From Spongilla lacustris (lineage: Eukaryota > Porifera > Demospongiae > Spongillida > Spongillidae), in contig OX442429.1 in NCBI GenBank assembly GCA_949361645.1, positions 3,699,147 through 3,763,146 on the forward strand: 64,000 bases of DNA, read 5' to 3'. The notes beneath the pieces were generated by a model. The model searched no databases and was not told the DNA's origin. It was given only the letters and a program-made list of their open reading frames with translations. Below, one piece after another: positions 43,491 to 54,711 of this stretch. The first letter of the stretch is position 1; every line of letters starts with the position of its first letter. Position numbers and translations under genes: made by a program.

Positions 43491-44449
43491 CTCTATCTTT
43501 TCCCAGTGTTTCTTCTGGAACTCCATCACCGCTACAACCACCGTATCGTCCACAGTTTTTTTCCTCTTATTCACGAGAAGATTCTCAGGTAGCTGATGCA
43601 GGTGAGAGTACCGATCATTGTGTACAACTCAACTTTAATAACTGCAACCTTATAAACAGTGAAACAGATTGGACGGAACATACTAAATGCCATTGAAGCC
43701 ATGCACCAGCACTTGGCCGAGCTACTACAGAGCAGGAATGATCGGCAATCCCGACCAAGAACATCAACCCAATGGCAGGAATGGCCGCCACAAGGGAACC
43801 TATGGCAGCTACCATCCCTACCACCATCACAGCTATCACCGTTTTTTTCCACCATCTCAGAACTCACCACTTTTCCCCCCATCTCAGCTATCACCATTTT
43901 ATCCCCCAATGCAACAGGCACCAACAACACCAACTGAAACCTCCTCTAGCATTAGCAACTCTCCACTAGCTGGTGAAACTAGCATCACAGCAGTAGGAAG
44001 GCCAAGGTGCATACCAATACAAGGTGTAAACCATTTACCATCTTCAGTAATAAATAAAAGCACATTAAGAAGTCCTGAAGTAGTAGTACAGTTGTACCCA
44101 AAGTATGTGACAGAAAGCAAATTGTACACACTAGCATTAAAACTTGCAGTAGATGCGTATTTTGGGTTGCCTGTAATGGCACAATGCACAATATTAGGGT
44201 GTGCAGGTTTTAAAGGATTACCCATTACTGAACTTAATGAACTAAAGTTATTTTTGTATAGTAAATGTAGCAAGTATTGGAGCACCCCTTTTGAATTTGA
44301 GCCACTATGGACAAGATGTATGGACTCAATTGGACATGGTTGCACTAGAGCAAGAAGGGGTAGCATTGTTTGACTTGATCTGTTGTGTATGTATTTGGTG
44401 TACATGTTTAATAATCACTATATCCTTTTGTGTTAGTCAGATGGGCAAG

Positions 44450-45125
44450 GCAGGGTGTGGCCATAACAGATGGGCACTATATGGGAATACAGCGTCTGGC
44501 TGTAACATATACCTGGGTGTGGCCATAACAGATGGGCACTATATAGGAATACAGCACCTGGCCGTAACATATACCTGGGTGTGGCCATAACAGATGGGCA
44601 CTATATGGGAATACAGCGTCTGGCCGTAACATATACCTGGGTGTGGCCATAACAGATGGGCACTATATGGGAATAAGGCACCTGGCCGTAACATATACCT
44701 GGGTGTGGCCATAACAGATGGGCACTATATGGAAATACAGCGCCTGGCCGTGACATACTGGGTGTGGCCATAACAGATGGGCACTATATGGGAATAAGGC
44801 GCCTGGCCGTAACAGATGGGCACTATATAGGAATAAGGCGCCTGGCCGTAACATATACCTGGGTGTGGCCATAACAGATGGGCACTATATGGGAATAAGG
44901 CACCTGGGCGTAACAGATGGGCACTATATAGGAATAAGGCGCCTGGCCGTAACATATACCTGGGTGTGGCCATAACGGATGGGCACTATATGGGAATACA
45001 GCGCCTGGCCGTAACATATACCTGGATGTGGCCATATCAGATGGGCACTATATGGGAATACAGCGCCTGGCCTAACATATACCTGGGTGTGGCCATAACA
45101 GATGGGCACTATATGGGAATAAGGC
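44450..45125. repeat. 62-bp minisatellite between the two Tc1-borne genes
   Basis: About eleven units (GTAACATATACCTGGGTGTG...GGAATACAGCGCCTGGCC), some missing the first third. It lies between the stop of the BEN-like gene and the end of the transposase gene, which face each other. Confidence 0.93.
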
Positions 45126-45265
45126 ACCTAGACTTTCCCTTGTGTGGGTGTGGTCCCATATATAGTCCTCTGCTGTAATGTATGTGTGTTAGTTGTAACA
45201 GCTGACTTTCACAAAATAAATAAGTCACTTTGAATATACATGTGCAATGTTTTGCTATACATAAT

Positions 45266-46388
45266 TCAATACCCAGTAGGGTGGCCCTGTCTTTCAATAC
45301 ACTTTGGAATGACTTTTTTTAGGTGTCTAATGTATTTTGTGCAAACTTCAGGTGTAACTGTATTCCAAAACTTCATAATACCATTGATGAGCTCTTCCTT
45401 GTTCTTTGGCTTTACTTCTCTTCTCATGTACCTATTCAACTCATGCCACAAGTTCTCAATCGGATTCAGGTCAGGTGACTCTGCTGGCGTTCTAAACCAA
45501 TTCACATTCTTTTCTGCCAGGAAGCTCTGAGCAAGTTTGGAAGTATGTTTCGGATCGTTGTCAGCCATGAATCAATGAGAATCGCTGTACTTGTGCTGGA
45601 TAAATGGCAACAGTGAAGAATCCAAGATGTTGGTGTACAGTTCAGCATCCATTATACCATCAAATATGCACAGTTCAGTTGTCCCTCGCATACTAATTCC
45701 ACCCCATACGTGAACCTTCACTGGGTGCTTTGGTCTGAAAGCAGAAACATGTACCTCGTCATCAACAATGCAGGATGAGAATCTGATAGTTATACTATCT
45801 GTTTGTTTACATACACACCACACTTTGAGGTCAGCTTACAATGTACCTTGGTTTTGGTTTTGCGGGCTGTCCAATCTTGCGACAACAGGTTCTGCGGTGC
45901 CACGAAAAACCCACCCAAGCAAAGTTCGGGCACGCAAAACTGTACGCAAAGAAATGTTGTATCCTAGCTATTCATGAAACGTAATCAAAAGTACCGGTAA
46001 TAAGAATAATAGTATAATTACCGAGCTCCTTCAAGAAACCGTGTATCTGACAGGCAGTTGTTTCATCATCCTTCTGCATCCAGTTCTCCACTAGCGCCTT
46101 CACTTCACGCGTAATCTTTGTCGGACAACCTGACCCAGGACGCCGCGAAACACATCCTGTTTTAGCTACCCGTAAAAGAAATTTGTAAATACCAACATCA
46201 CTGGCACGTGTACCCTCGTTTAGCAACAGGTTTCTAATCCTGCGCACCTTACGCCCCTTTTCGTGGTAGAACAAAGTCCTTTGTTTCACGTACGTTGTGT
46301 ATACTATCTCCGCAGTAATAGAAGAATAGAAACTCCAGCTGCAAGTGCGTACCAGTCGCTCCCACGTGATATGATGTTTACATGTCAA
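45266..46388 (-). pseudogene. Tc1-like transposase
   Basis: N-terminal helix-turn-helix region (VRRIRNLLLNEGTRASDVGI, RRPGSGCPTKIT) at 46388-46020, a likely intron (donor after FLKELG near 46020, acceptor near 45935), then VLRARTLLGWVFRGTAEP, RPKHPVKVHVWGGISMRG and, after an in-frame TGA (CGA expected) at about 45573, DNDPKHTSKLA and ESPDLNPIENLWHELN. The second Asp and the Glu of the DDE triad are present; the first Asp region is unrecognisable. It ends IERQGHPTGY, a typical Tc1 C-terminus. Confidence 0.85.
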
Positions 46389-46434
46389 TATGTTGAGCTT
46401 GTTCGCTTTAAGAATTTCATTTCGCGAACGTAAA

Positions 46435-46462
46435 GTATTCCGTTACGAAGGTAACGGAATAC
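46435..46462. repeat. Perfect 12-bp hairpin near the right Tc1 terminus
   Basis: GTATTCCGTTAC, loop GAAG, then GTAACGGAATAC. It lies 46 bp inside the right end; a degraded version (ATAACGGAATATCG) occurs near the left end. It could be a transposase-binding site. Confidence 0.7.
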
Positions 46463-46514
46463 GATAGTAACGGACTACGTTGTCCTAACTTCTTATTGAC
46501 CTATACTGTACCTA

Positions 46515-46806
46515 CCAAGTCACGCCGACTATACGGGCGTAGAGACATAAGAAGAAGAATAAAGGGGGAAAAAAAATCAATATTGTGAGTGATGCTTTCT
46601 CTGTCGCAGAGGTGTAATTGACTGAATGTGATGCAGCACCTGCTCATTTGCAACTAGCGCATGCGCGAAGGCTGACTGAATGTGGTGCAGCAGCTGCCCT
46701 TACGCATGCGCATGGGTGTACAAACTGAAGCAGCACCAGCCACTGGCGCCACACCCATTTTTGCACACCCTGTTGGGTTAACTCCGTTTAACTGTGTTAA
46801 ACGGTA
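46515..46806. repeat. Putative A2 segment between B1 and B2 of the DIRS-like element
   Basis: About 292 bp with an internal near-duplication (TGACTGAATGTGATGCAGCA / TGACTGAATGTGGTGCAGCA) and GCATGCGC words. In split-direct-repeat elements this segment should match the 5' terminus, which I cannot find near 49.6 kb. Confidence 0.5.
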
Positions 46807-46964
46807 TTTAACCCAAGTGGTTGCCACACAAACCACCACCTACATACCCATCAATATATGTTGGGAGAATGGTAGGTAGGATACTGCTGTCCGGCCATGA
46901 GCCCCGCCCCTCAGTGCACGTGACCCCCTCTTAGCACCATTGGGGAGTGAGCTCAACCTACCTA
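46807..46964. repeat. Repeat B1 of the DIRS-like element
   Basis: 158 bp, uninterrupted partner of 35369-35522. It is followed by the 16-bp perfect palindrome GGGATGCGCGCATCCC (46968-46983), just before the end of the recombinase gene. Confidence 0.88.
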
Positions 46965-47038
46965 AATGGGATGCGCGCATCCCCCGAACTACCCATCATC
47001 CACACGCAATAAATGTATAACACTTTTAGCACGTCATG

Positions 47039-48048
47039 TTAATTGGCAAGCCTAGCTGATATCGCCGCAAGGCTTACTCGCGGCACACGAATGTACACTA
47101 AGTACGCACTACTCTTCCACCGCCCCAGTGTTTGGACCATCGAGTCATCCACTCCCGCGGCTGCGGCGGTGGTGGCTGCCCCGATCCTGAAGCTGTGGCC
47201 GGCATAGTTTCGTTCGTCCACACCAGCCAATGCCAGCGTCTTCCGGACCTGATCAACAAAGGCGGCCTTTGTCAATGGTCGCCCGTCGTCGTGCTAAAAT
47301 AATGGTCCTTCCCGACCGCCCCGTGCCGCCAGGTAGGCCAGCAGGGCCACCACCGGACACAGTGGTTTCTCGGTCCTGCCTAGGGAGATGGTTACTCCTT
47401 TCCTGAATGGGTCCGTCTTAGATGCCTTGAGCGTGAGGTGGATTATCCCCGGCCTCCCAGCTCTGTCGACGGACACATTGTTCATGGAAAGGTGTGAATT
47501 TGAGCAGTAAGCGTTGAGTGTTGGCACTGTTATTTCCCCAGATCTCAAAAAACCAAAATAACATGTGCATACTGCTGCCCATAGCACTATGCTGCTGTAT
47601 TCACCGCCATTTCGGTTTAAGACGTCCTTCATTCTTAGCAAGATGGCAGGCTGATTGGCAGGCGACACCTATTGGCATCAGAGGTGGATTTCGACCATTC
47701 AACTCTCGTCCCTTTTAAAACGTATTGCAGTCGGGGCATCTCCGACGCGAATGGGTCCCCTAAGCCGCTCATAATTTGGAAATGGCGCACGGCTAATAGG
47801 TACGACTTCATAGTTTGGTATGCCAAGCCCCATACAAATAGCCAGACTACAAACTTGCACAAAATATCCTCGTTCGTTGGTACTGGCAGTGTGTTCTCCT
47901 CTGCGCAGAAAGTCAGGTAGCGGCCCTGAGCTGCGCAATAGCTGCGTCTTTTGGATGGGGCGAGGGACACGCGGAGGAGTCTCTCAACCACTTGACCCAA
48001 GTCTTGTTGGTCCACTCTCTGGTGACCCAACCCAGCTGCTCCACCCAT
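47039..48048 (-). pseudogene. Tyrosine recombinase of the DIRS-like element
   Basis: The N-terminal helical domain (SKRRSYCAAQGRYLTFC, MKSYLLAVRHFQIMSG) is at 48048-47635. The catalytic domain follows after a frameshift: CYFGFLRSGEI with the first Arg, LKASKTDPFRKG, then an in-frame TAG (about 47294) and GHSFRIGAATTAAAAGV (H-x-x-R), LGRWKSSAYLVYIR (nucleophile Tyr). Such recombinases replace integrase in DIRS-type elements and join a circular DNA intermediate to the target without a target duplication. Confidence 0.85.
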
Positions 48049-48132
48049 TGTGGAACCACTGTTGGGTAGCTGTCCGCTTCTGGCACCTTGGATAGGAAAG
48101 AAGACAGTCGGTTACGAGACAGATCGTCTGCT

Positions 48133-49602
48133 TTATACCCCAGCTACGTGGTTGGCTACCAGGGTGAAGCTGAACTTAGCTTCTGCGAAGTGGATGCACC
48201 TCAGAATGTGCGACAGGTGCCCGTCTTTTGAGCTACCTCGAGTGATGACTTCCACCACTGCGAGATTATCGCAGTTCCAACGGATGACTCCCCCTCGCCA
48301 ACACTCCCCCCAAACAAAACAGCCCCACATTACGGGAACCATCTCTTTCACCGAGATTGACCAACCTTGCGCCTCTTCCGGCCAAGGGAACTGGAGCCAT
48401 CGACTGCCCCAATATGCACCACAACCCCAACTATCCGACGCGTCACTCCATGCTTTGTGATCCGGGTGTTCCTTTTGACCATCCCACAGCATTGAGATGC
48501 CATTCCACTGCGGTAGAAATGTATACCACCATCCAATGTCTGATCGACACTCTCCGTTAAGCCGGATGCACCGGTTCAGGCTCTGGGTCCCAGTTGACAA
48601 GTTTATTAGTCTACGTAAGAACCGCCTACCTGGGCGGACTACCTTGCACGCATGACTCAGAAGTCCAATCAAGGATAGCAGCTCCCTCTTTGTACAGCTC
48701 TTACGCCCATACCACTCCTTTATTGTAGTTGCCAATGTTTTAAGTTTCTTCTCCGGGAGGCGGAGCTCCATTGCCTTAGTATCGACTTCGATGCCCAGGA
48801 ACATCAGGCAAGTGGTGGGTCCTTCGAGCTTCTCCATCGCCAGCGGAACCCCCTGGCGTTCACACAATTCCAAAACCACGTCTAATCCTCTCCTGCAACT
48901 ACTGTCGTTGGCTGGGCCAAGAATTATGAAGTCGTCCAAATAGTGGTCTACGTGATCCACCCCTCTTTTCCGGATTATCTACTCCAACAGATCCGCCAAC
49001 GCAGTGAAGATCATTGGCGCCGAGCGTAGTCCAAACGGTAGGGCTGTGTCGAAGTACACCTTCCCTTGCCACTCCATACTCAACAATAACCGATCCTCTG
49101 GGTGTACTGGTAACAACCTGTAGGCGTTTCTTATGTCCAATTTCGCCATCAGTGCCCCCTTCTTTAGCATCATGATTGTCTTAACGATGTCGTCCATGCT
49201 GATGTACGATAGCGTGCACAGCTCCTTATCAATCCCATCATTCACACTTTCCCCATGGGGGGAAGACAAGTCTACGATAAGCCGCCATTTCCCAGTCCGG
49301 TGACCCTTAGGTATAACCCCGAAAGGACTGATGTGCAGTCCATCCACCGACTCCCGTGCGCCCATATGTATCACCCTTCCTTGGGTACATTCCTCTCTCC
49401 AAAGCGTACGGTATGGCGCTTTCATGTTTTGCTCTAAAGAGCATGGTACTACCTGTGACCTTAGTATTGCCAGCGACTTTGAACTGCTACGAAGCTTTGT
49501 GTTTCCGTGCTTAACGCTCGCAGAGTTGTCGTCCTTTCTAGGCTTTCCTTCCCAAGAATTATCGTCCTGTCTTGGCATACCTCTCCATGAATTACTGCCC
49601 AC
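48133..49602 (-). pseudogene. Reverse transcriptase and RNase H of the DIRS-like element
   Basis: One frame (490 codons) with a single TAG at 48979-48981, where related proteins have Trp (LLEWIIRKRGVDH type). Motifs: PFGVIPKGHRTGKWRLIVDL, MAKLDIRNAYRLLPVHP, LPFGLRSAPMIFTAL and the catalytic YLDDFI. RNase H follows with SDASDSWGCGAYW and NCDNLAVVEVI. A frameshift at about 48132 separates the ADDLSRN motif. No methyltransferase domain is seen between RNase H and recombinase. Confidence 0.87.
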
Positions 49603-51515
49603 AGACTTAATAACAGATTTGCTTTCTCAACACTTACTTAACCTAGACTTACTGGCCCTTGGCTTTCTGGCCCTTGATCACCTGTTTATTGATCTTGATC
49701 ATGTATTGGAGGCATTTGGATGTGAGGGTGCATGTAGGTCTGAGGTCTTAAGGTGTGCTAAGTCCTGGGTATCATTATTATGTAGATGCATAGTGATGAC
49801 CATGTCTTCAAGAGTTCCAGTGAGCATTAGTGATGGATTTCTTTCTGCATCGAATGAATTATGCCAACACCTAAATGCAGTCAATGACACTTTGCATCCA
49901 GTCATTCAACCTAAATGTTTCCAACAAGTGCTTGCATGCCTGCCAACTTTTCTGCCAAGCTTGCCTTGTTTTTTTTAGGAAACCGTTTTTCTCAGAGACT
50001 ACTGATTATGGGAATATAATACCCACTTTATTACAGTTTGTGTGGACACTTTGGGAGGACCCTGTAAATGTTAGTTGGTTTGCATTATGATTTATAAGTT
50101 GTACTATCACCCTTACTCTTTTGCGTATGTGTTCCACTTTGTATGCTCACTTATCCAATCTTGTATTATATTATTTGTATTTACAGACTACCTTGATACG
50201 TTTTTTCTGAGTTACTTTGTTTATTTTGATGTTATGGGGTCGCAACCAAATGAGTGAGCAGTACGTCGTTTGCGGTTATTTTGAGAATTATGTAAAACCT
50301 TTGCTTTGTGGTAGTATTGCATAACCCAATTTCACTGATGCATTTCTGGTTTGTCCGGATATCTGATTACATGTGGGTAACATGTATTTTGTCTTGTAGA
50401 CAAAATACTTGATCTGTTATTCTCACTCTTGTCAGGGACATTCGTCACGAATGTCAGTCTATATTTATGGACATCATTGCTGCTTTTGAAGTTCTTGAGT
50501 CAGGTAGGTATTGTTTGTATTTTGTTGTTGCCTGTGTTTGCATATACATGTACATGTAGTACTGTAATTGTGTGTATTTACATACTCTTATTCCACATAA
50601 ACTTGGTTTGTAGGATTTGTGTACATAGCGATTTCTTTTTTAACACTTTGCTTGATGCATGATTATAATGCATCTACATGTTCTTTATTAAGCTTCTAAT
50701 ACCATATATTCTGATCCCATTTTAAATGTACATGTACTGCTATTTTTAAAAAGGCTTTGGCGATCTTGACCATTCAATGCAATCCTATTGATGCTTTTTA
50801 ATGCAAAAGCTAAAAGATTTAAAATCATTCTTCCTGAGTGAGTTAATTTTGAATTTGAAGGCAATGGTGATGTAAAAAGAAGGGAACAAGTGCATATACA
50901 TAGAACTCAGGTGTGTTATGACTGGCTACACTTAAAATATCGAGAGTTACGTTAGTAACTCTCATATAGGATTTGACCCCGATTATGAATATCATTTTAA
51001 AAACGGGACTCGCTTCTAACGGGACATATATGAATCGGATCGCTTTGCTTGTTGTCGTTATCGAACAAGAAGTCGAAAGAGAGTTGTTTGATGTTAGTTT
51101 GATGTTTCAAAACCGTGTGGTTCAAGAGAACAAACAGGATCCTGTTTTTCCTCGTCCCCAGACGGAACAGAGCCATTTTTTTCTTCTTTATTTGTAAAGA
51201 ACTCGAGATAAAAACCGTTTCAAAGGACGCGAATGGTGCCAATATGTATAGAATTTCAAGAGGTAGATTCTTTGCGGATTGGATACACGTGGATTGCATT
51301 GGGCCTTTAACTGACAACAGAAATACATATGTTGATAACTTTACTGGGGAAAAAACTCAACACGGGAGCTGTTTGAAAGAATGCCAATGGTATCAGTAGG
51401 TTCAGAATTTCAAGTTATGTCCGTTCAAGGGAGTATGTCCATGGGGATCGCTTGTTACAGTAGCTCTGGCTAGAAATGGTGTGTTTCCATACATACATAC
51501 ATGTACGGCCATGTA
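49603..51515. other. No recognisable gene
   Basis: The first 350 bp, on the minus strand, may be degenerate ORF1 of the DIRS-like element, but stops are frequent. The rest is AT-rich with short anonymous frames. A piece of the fold-back family of 52931-53230 lies at about 50857-50895 (TTGAAGGCAATGGTGATGTA). Confidence 0.4.
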
Positions 51516-51585
51516 GTCTCGTTCCCAGACCAATATGACGCAATGTTTATCCCAAGGGGCTCGTCATATAGCATCTGGGAACGAG
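51516..51585. repeat. 70-bp hairpin (13-bp perfect arms)
   Basis: TCTCGTTCCCAGA at 51516 and its exact complement ending at 51585, with a 44-bp loop. Likely a tiny MITE; flanking duplication not evident. Confidence 0.75.
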
Positions 51586-51702
51586 ATAACAAGCACGCTG
51601 TAATTACTTAATTAGTTGAGCTTTAAATAGAAGTACAATTTCTTTGGTGTTCCAATTCGTAGTTTATATCATTCGCTTTTGTTAATGAAGTTGTTTTGTC
51701 AA

Positions 51703-52140
51703 AATGCCTTCACGTGAGTATAAAGCAAGAGCTAAACGTCGAGCGGAATACCTCCAAAAGTGAGAGGAAATTAACATTGAAAGAGCGATCGTCAGAAGAG
51801 ACTCTGAGAGCAAAGAAAAGGCTTGAGGAAGATATCATCGGACCCCGAGCCAAAACTAACCGCTGAGGAAGAAAGATATCACCAGAACTCCGATTGAAAG
51901 CAAGCCGCTGAGTGGGGAAAATATCACAAGAACCTCGAGCCAATACTAGGCCTATCTTTAAAGCGGCAATGGTACAATGAAAATAAAGCGGCCATGAACA
52001 GTGCAGAACATCGGGACGATTCCATCGCTTCTCCTGCGAAAAGATCGTTATGCGATTGCAAGAAATACCGACAGATCAACATGCTGCACAAGGCAAATGC
52101 GACCGCAAGGATAATGGGCTTAGAAAGATATCACCAATAA
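51703..52140 (+). pseudogene. Degenerate Lys/Arg-Tyr repeat protein
   Basis: Begins MPSREYKARAKRRAEYLQK, then stops; across frames it shows recurring RYHQN/KYHKN-E-P phrases and a tail (WYNENKAAMNSAEH, SPAKRSLCDCKKYR). From memory this resembles basic short-repeat proteins found near helicase-type transposons in cnidarians and sponges. Weak. Confidence 0.3.
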
Positions 52141-52930
52141 TATACCCCAAAGGTACGTACGTTCGAATTCGACTGAGTCAATACGTATTTTGAACATTTA
52201 CATGCGTGTGTATTATAAAATAATGTTTATAAACCTTTGCGTTACTAAGTCACCATGGACATAGTGCCCATATTACCAGGGCAACCTCATCCCTCCATCC
52301 TGCACATTCTTTCAGAAGGTTCTATTCAGCTACTGTGGGGGGAAGGTGTCATCCTACTGACAACTCAGATGTGTGTGGTTCTATCATTGTGGTCATACAA
52401 TATAATATTTACTATAGGTGTTACAGCAAGGTTGATGGGGGATCAAGGCAGATATGGAGTAAGCAAGCCAGAAGTCTAAGGGCATTCTCCATTTGAAGAC
52501 CTGTTGAGGTATGCGTAAGTTTCAATGGCCTGCCCTAAGCACGCCATGAAGTTTAGCCCTTCCCACTATTGTGTTCTGCCTGCATAATTTTATTCAATGT
52601 TTCTTTGAAGTGCACTGCGGTGACTGAATATGGCTTCTGTTTACCAAGCATGCTGCCCTGGTTGTATTGGAGTCTGCTTGTGGTATTGTGTATTGCCTAG
52701 TACATTTTCTCCTGTAGTGGTGTTGCTACATGTATGACTTTGCCATAGATTATAGAGTAGATTAAGCTACCAGGCTGGGGTAGGCTCTCCTCTTTCTTAG
52801 TCTCATATCCAGACCCAAATGTACGTAACAATGATCATCGTTTGCAGTCTTCATAGCGGTGATGTAAATCCGCTGCTGCGAACGGGTCTGGGGCCGAGAC
52901 TAATAATCGGGTATGAACAAAAATTAATGA
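52141..52930. other. No recognisable gene
   Basis: One anonymous 74-codon frame (52255-52479, plus). Otherwise nothing. Confidence 0.4.
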
Positions 52931-53230
52931 AACAAGTAAATAAAAAACATTCTCTATGAGAAAGTTGGTGGCATATAGGATTTGAAGGCAATGGTGGTGT
53001 AAAAAGGAAGGTAACAAGGGTCTAATAATAAGGGAAAATTGAATAGTCCTATATTTAGCACACGAACAACACACTATATCCTACATGTAGAAATGTGCTA
53101 TTTTAAAAATAGGACTATTCCATTTTCCCTTATTATTAGACCCTTGTTTCCTTCCTTTTTACACCGCCATTGCCTTCAAATCCTATATGCCACCAACTTT
53201 CTCATAGAGAATGTTTTTTATTTACTTGTT
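52931..53230. repeat. 300-bp fold-back element
   Basis: Left arm 52931-53056 and right arm about 53104-53230 are inverted with few mismatches (AACAAGTAAATAAAAAACATTCTC at the tip). No coding capacity. A partial relative lies near 50870. Confidence 0.88.
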
Positions 53231-54206
53231 TAAATAGCTGCCAAAGGAAGTGTTTATTCATACACAGATGTTACTACAGGATTAATAAATGTCCAATACA
53301 CTTCGGATTGATAACACGTAATTAATATATAATTTTGTTTCTATGGCAACGGTTACGAGCGGTGAAATAATTGACTTGAATGTTAGAATTGAAAACCTGG
53401 ACGATAAAAGAAAATTTTTTCACAAATTTCTGCATTTCTTCTACTTCTGGTATAACCATATTTAATCACTATACTAAGTGTAACGAGACACTGCAGCAGC
53501 CAAAAGTGTTTAATTACAAAGAGAGACATGCATATATACACAAGATAAGGTCAAAGTACAGTCCAGCTGGAGCCAGCACAAACACGCATGCATACATAGA
53601 TACAAAAATATATTATGTCATTCGCTACACTATGCATATCAATCATTATTTCGAAACGCTTAGAGCGCTTGCAGACAGACATTAGAACTGCGAAAAATTA
53701 AGCACAAAATTCATAGTTTTCGTTGTGCAACTTATGCAAACGATGTTACATTTCATTGTGCCCACCCACCACAATAGTTAGACCAGTATCAAGTAAACAA
53801 TGTATAACTGTTTTTGTCCACAAACAACGATATTAACCACTAAGCACCGGTAAAATTGCTAAGTAAACCTAGCGTTTTTGTGCTAGGTGTACATAGCGGC
53901 CGCTAAGTTACCGTAGCGATAACCGCCTGGTTTACTTAGCGTTCGCTAGGTTAACTGAGCAAACTGTGTAAAACATATGTGGCGTTTCAAATATCGTTTT
54001 GATTCGTTTGTATGTATTTGCACACTTTATAAATGCTATTTGCATTATACTACCCTCTCTAACTGTTTTCATGAGTAAAACTTCATTCAAAAAACGTTTT
54101 CACTTCATTTCAAAGCAGGTTATAGGCAATGAAACGATACTACTGAGTTATGCGCATCATACAATGTACATATACCCTACGGACTACTCCACATTGACTT
54201 TTGGTG
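53231..54206. other. Gene-free; cluster of CTAAGTAAACC-type half-sites
   Basis: At 53868-53960 the words GCTAAGTAAACCTAGCG, GCTAGGTG, GCGGCCGC, TAGCG, GGTTTACTTAGCG and CGCTAGGTTAAC form overlapping inverted repeats. Nothing else is seen in the stretch. Confidence 0.5.
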
Positions 54207-54660
54207 AATAGGGATGCACACCCTTCCAGATTTGGGACCACACAATCCAAAGATGTTACCATCATTCTCATCTAAGCACTGAGAGCAGCAGTTGCATCTC
54301 ACAGCAGTGCCATGTTTGGACATCTTCTGTTTCTTCTGCATTGTCAGCCTATCTTGAACCCGCCTTGTCTCAAAGTGCTTTGTGATTGGCATAGCCTCAT
54401 GCTCTATTTGCTGCACATCATTCTGGTACACAGTATCCTCTTCGTCATCCTGCCTCCTGCGTTTCCTTAATTCCGTGATGTGCTTTTTAGCTGCAGGTGC
54501 ACCAGGTCTTCGGTTAGTAAGACAAGCGATCACTAGGTTCTCTGTAAAAACAGAGTGAGGAGGCTGCTTTGTGTGCACATTAAATGAACTGAATACATCT
54601 ACCTCGATTATGCCCAGTATAGTGCAAAACATATGTAACCACCAATCTTTGGTTTGCAAA
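54207..54660 (-). pseudogene. piggyBac-like transposase, C-terminal fragment
   Basis: On the minus strand TKDWWLHMFCTILGIIEVDVF and FTENLVIACLTNRRPG match the segment after the last catalytic Asp of piggyBac transposases (KWWL...F, then a helix). A basic linker (ELRKRRRQDDEED) and a terminal Cys-rich module (RCNCCSQC, FGLCGP, GRVCIPIHQ) follow, as in piggyBac. Catalytic residues lie upstream and are absent, since repeat sequence begins at about 54665. A TTAA-specific transposase of this kind could have mobilised the TTAA elements here, but no matching ends are seen beside it. Confidence 0.6.
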
Positions 54661-54711
54661 CACAGACCAACAAATATGAATCTCACTGTCACAACCTCCA
54701 CCAGCAAACGC

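Larger units (their letters stand above)
35634..44373 (+). pseudogene. BEN-like gene, copy 2, within the Tc1 unit and split by gypsy B
   Basis: Probable plus-strand exons: 35634-35891 (87 codons, before a GTTAGT), a frame around 36170-36290 (QLVEAKEAEFISQRVEVQPE), the PTTPTALPV repeat at 36525-36628 continuing at 43177-43590, a helical stretch (NILNAIEAMHQHLAELLQ, 43665-43730), and 43800-44373. The last part is a proline-rich linker and a C-terminal domain (VVQLYPKYV, KLAVDAYFG, LPITELNELKLFLY, FEFEPLWTRCMDSIG) that resembles a BEN domain, a DNA-binding fold. Exon joins are inferred. The start lies about 110 bp inside the TIR. The gypsy insertion disables it. Confidence 0.5.
35523..46508. mobile_element. 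11-kb Tc1-type transposon carrying a second, BEN-like gene
   Basis: The ends CAGTATAGGTCAATAA[A/G]AAG are inverted (35523-35550, 46481-46508) with TA at 35521-35522 and 46509-46510. The uninterrupted repeat B1 preserves the empty site (CAACCTACCTA), proving that everything between was inserted together or later. Content: a plus-strand BEN-like gene near the left TIR, a 62-bp minisatellite, and a minus-strand Tc1 transposase near the right TIR. Without the nested gypsy (6548 bp) the unit would be about 4.4 kb, long for Tc1. Confidence 0.85.
35369..49602 (-). mobile_element. DIRS-like tyrosine-recombinase retroelement, containing later insertions
   Basis: Minus-strand order: RT-RNase H (49602-48133), tyrosine recombinase (48048-47039), repeat B1 (46964-46807), a segment of about 292 bp (46806-46515), and repeat B2 (35520-35369 plus 46514-46511) split by a Tc1 transposon. 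B2 ends exactly where the satellite begins, so the 3' end of the element is at 35369. B1-A2-B2 is the split-direct-repeat layout of PAT/Ngaro-like elements. The 5' end and ORF1 are not identified beyond 49602. Confidence 0.7.

Noticed and set aside
35369..46964. The 158-bp direct repeats as LTRs of a small retrotransposon
   Set aside because: They lack TG...CA ends, primer site and polypurine tract in proper places, and sit directly downstream of a tyrosine recombinase, which fits split direct repeats better.
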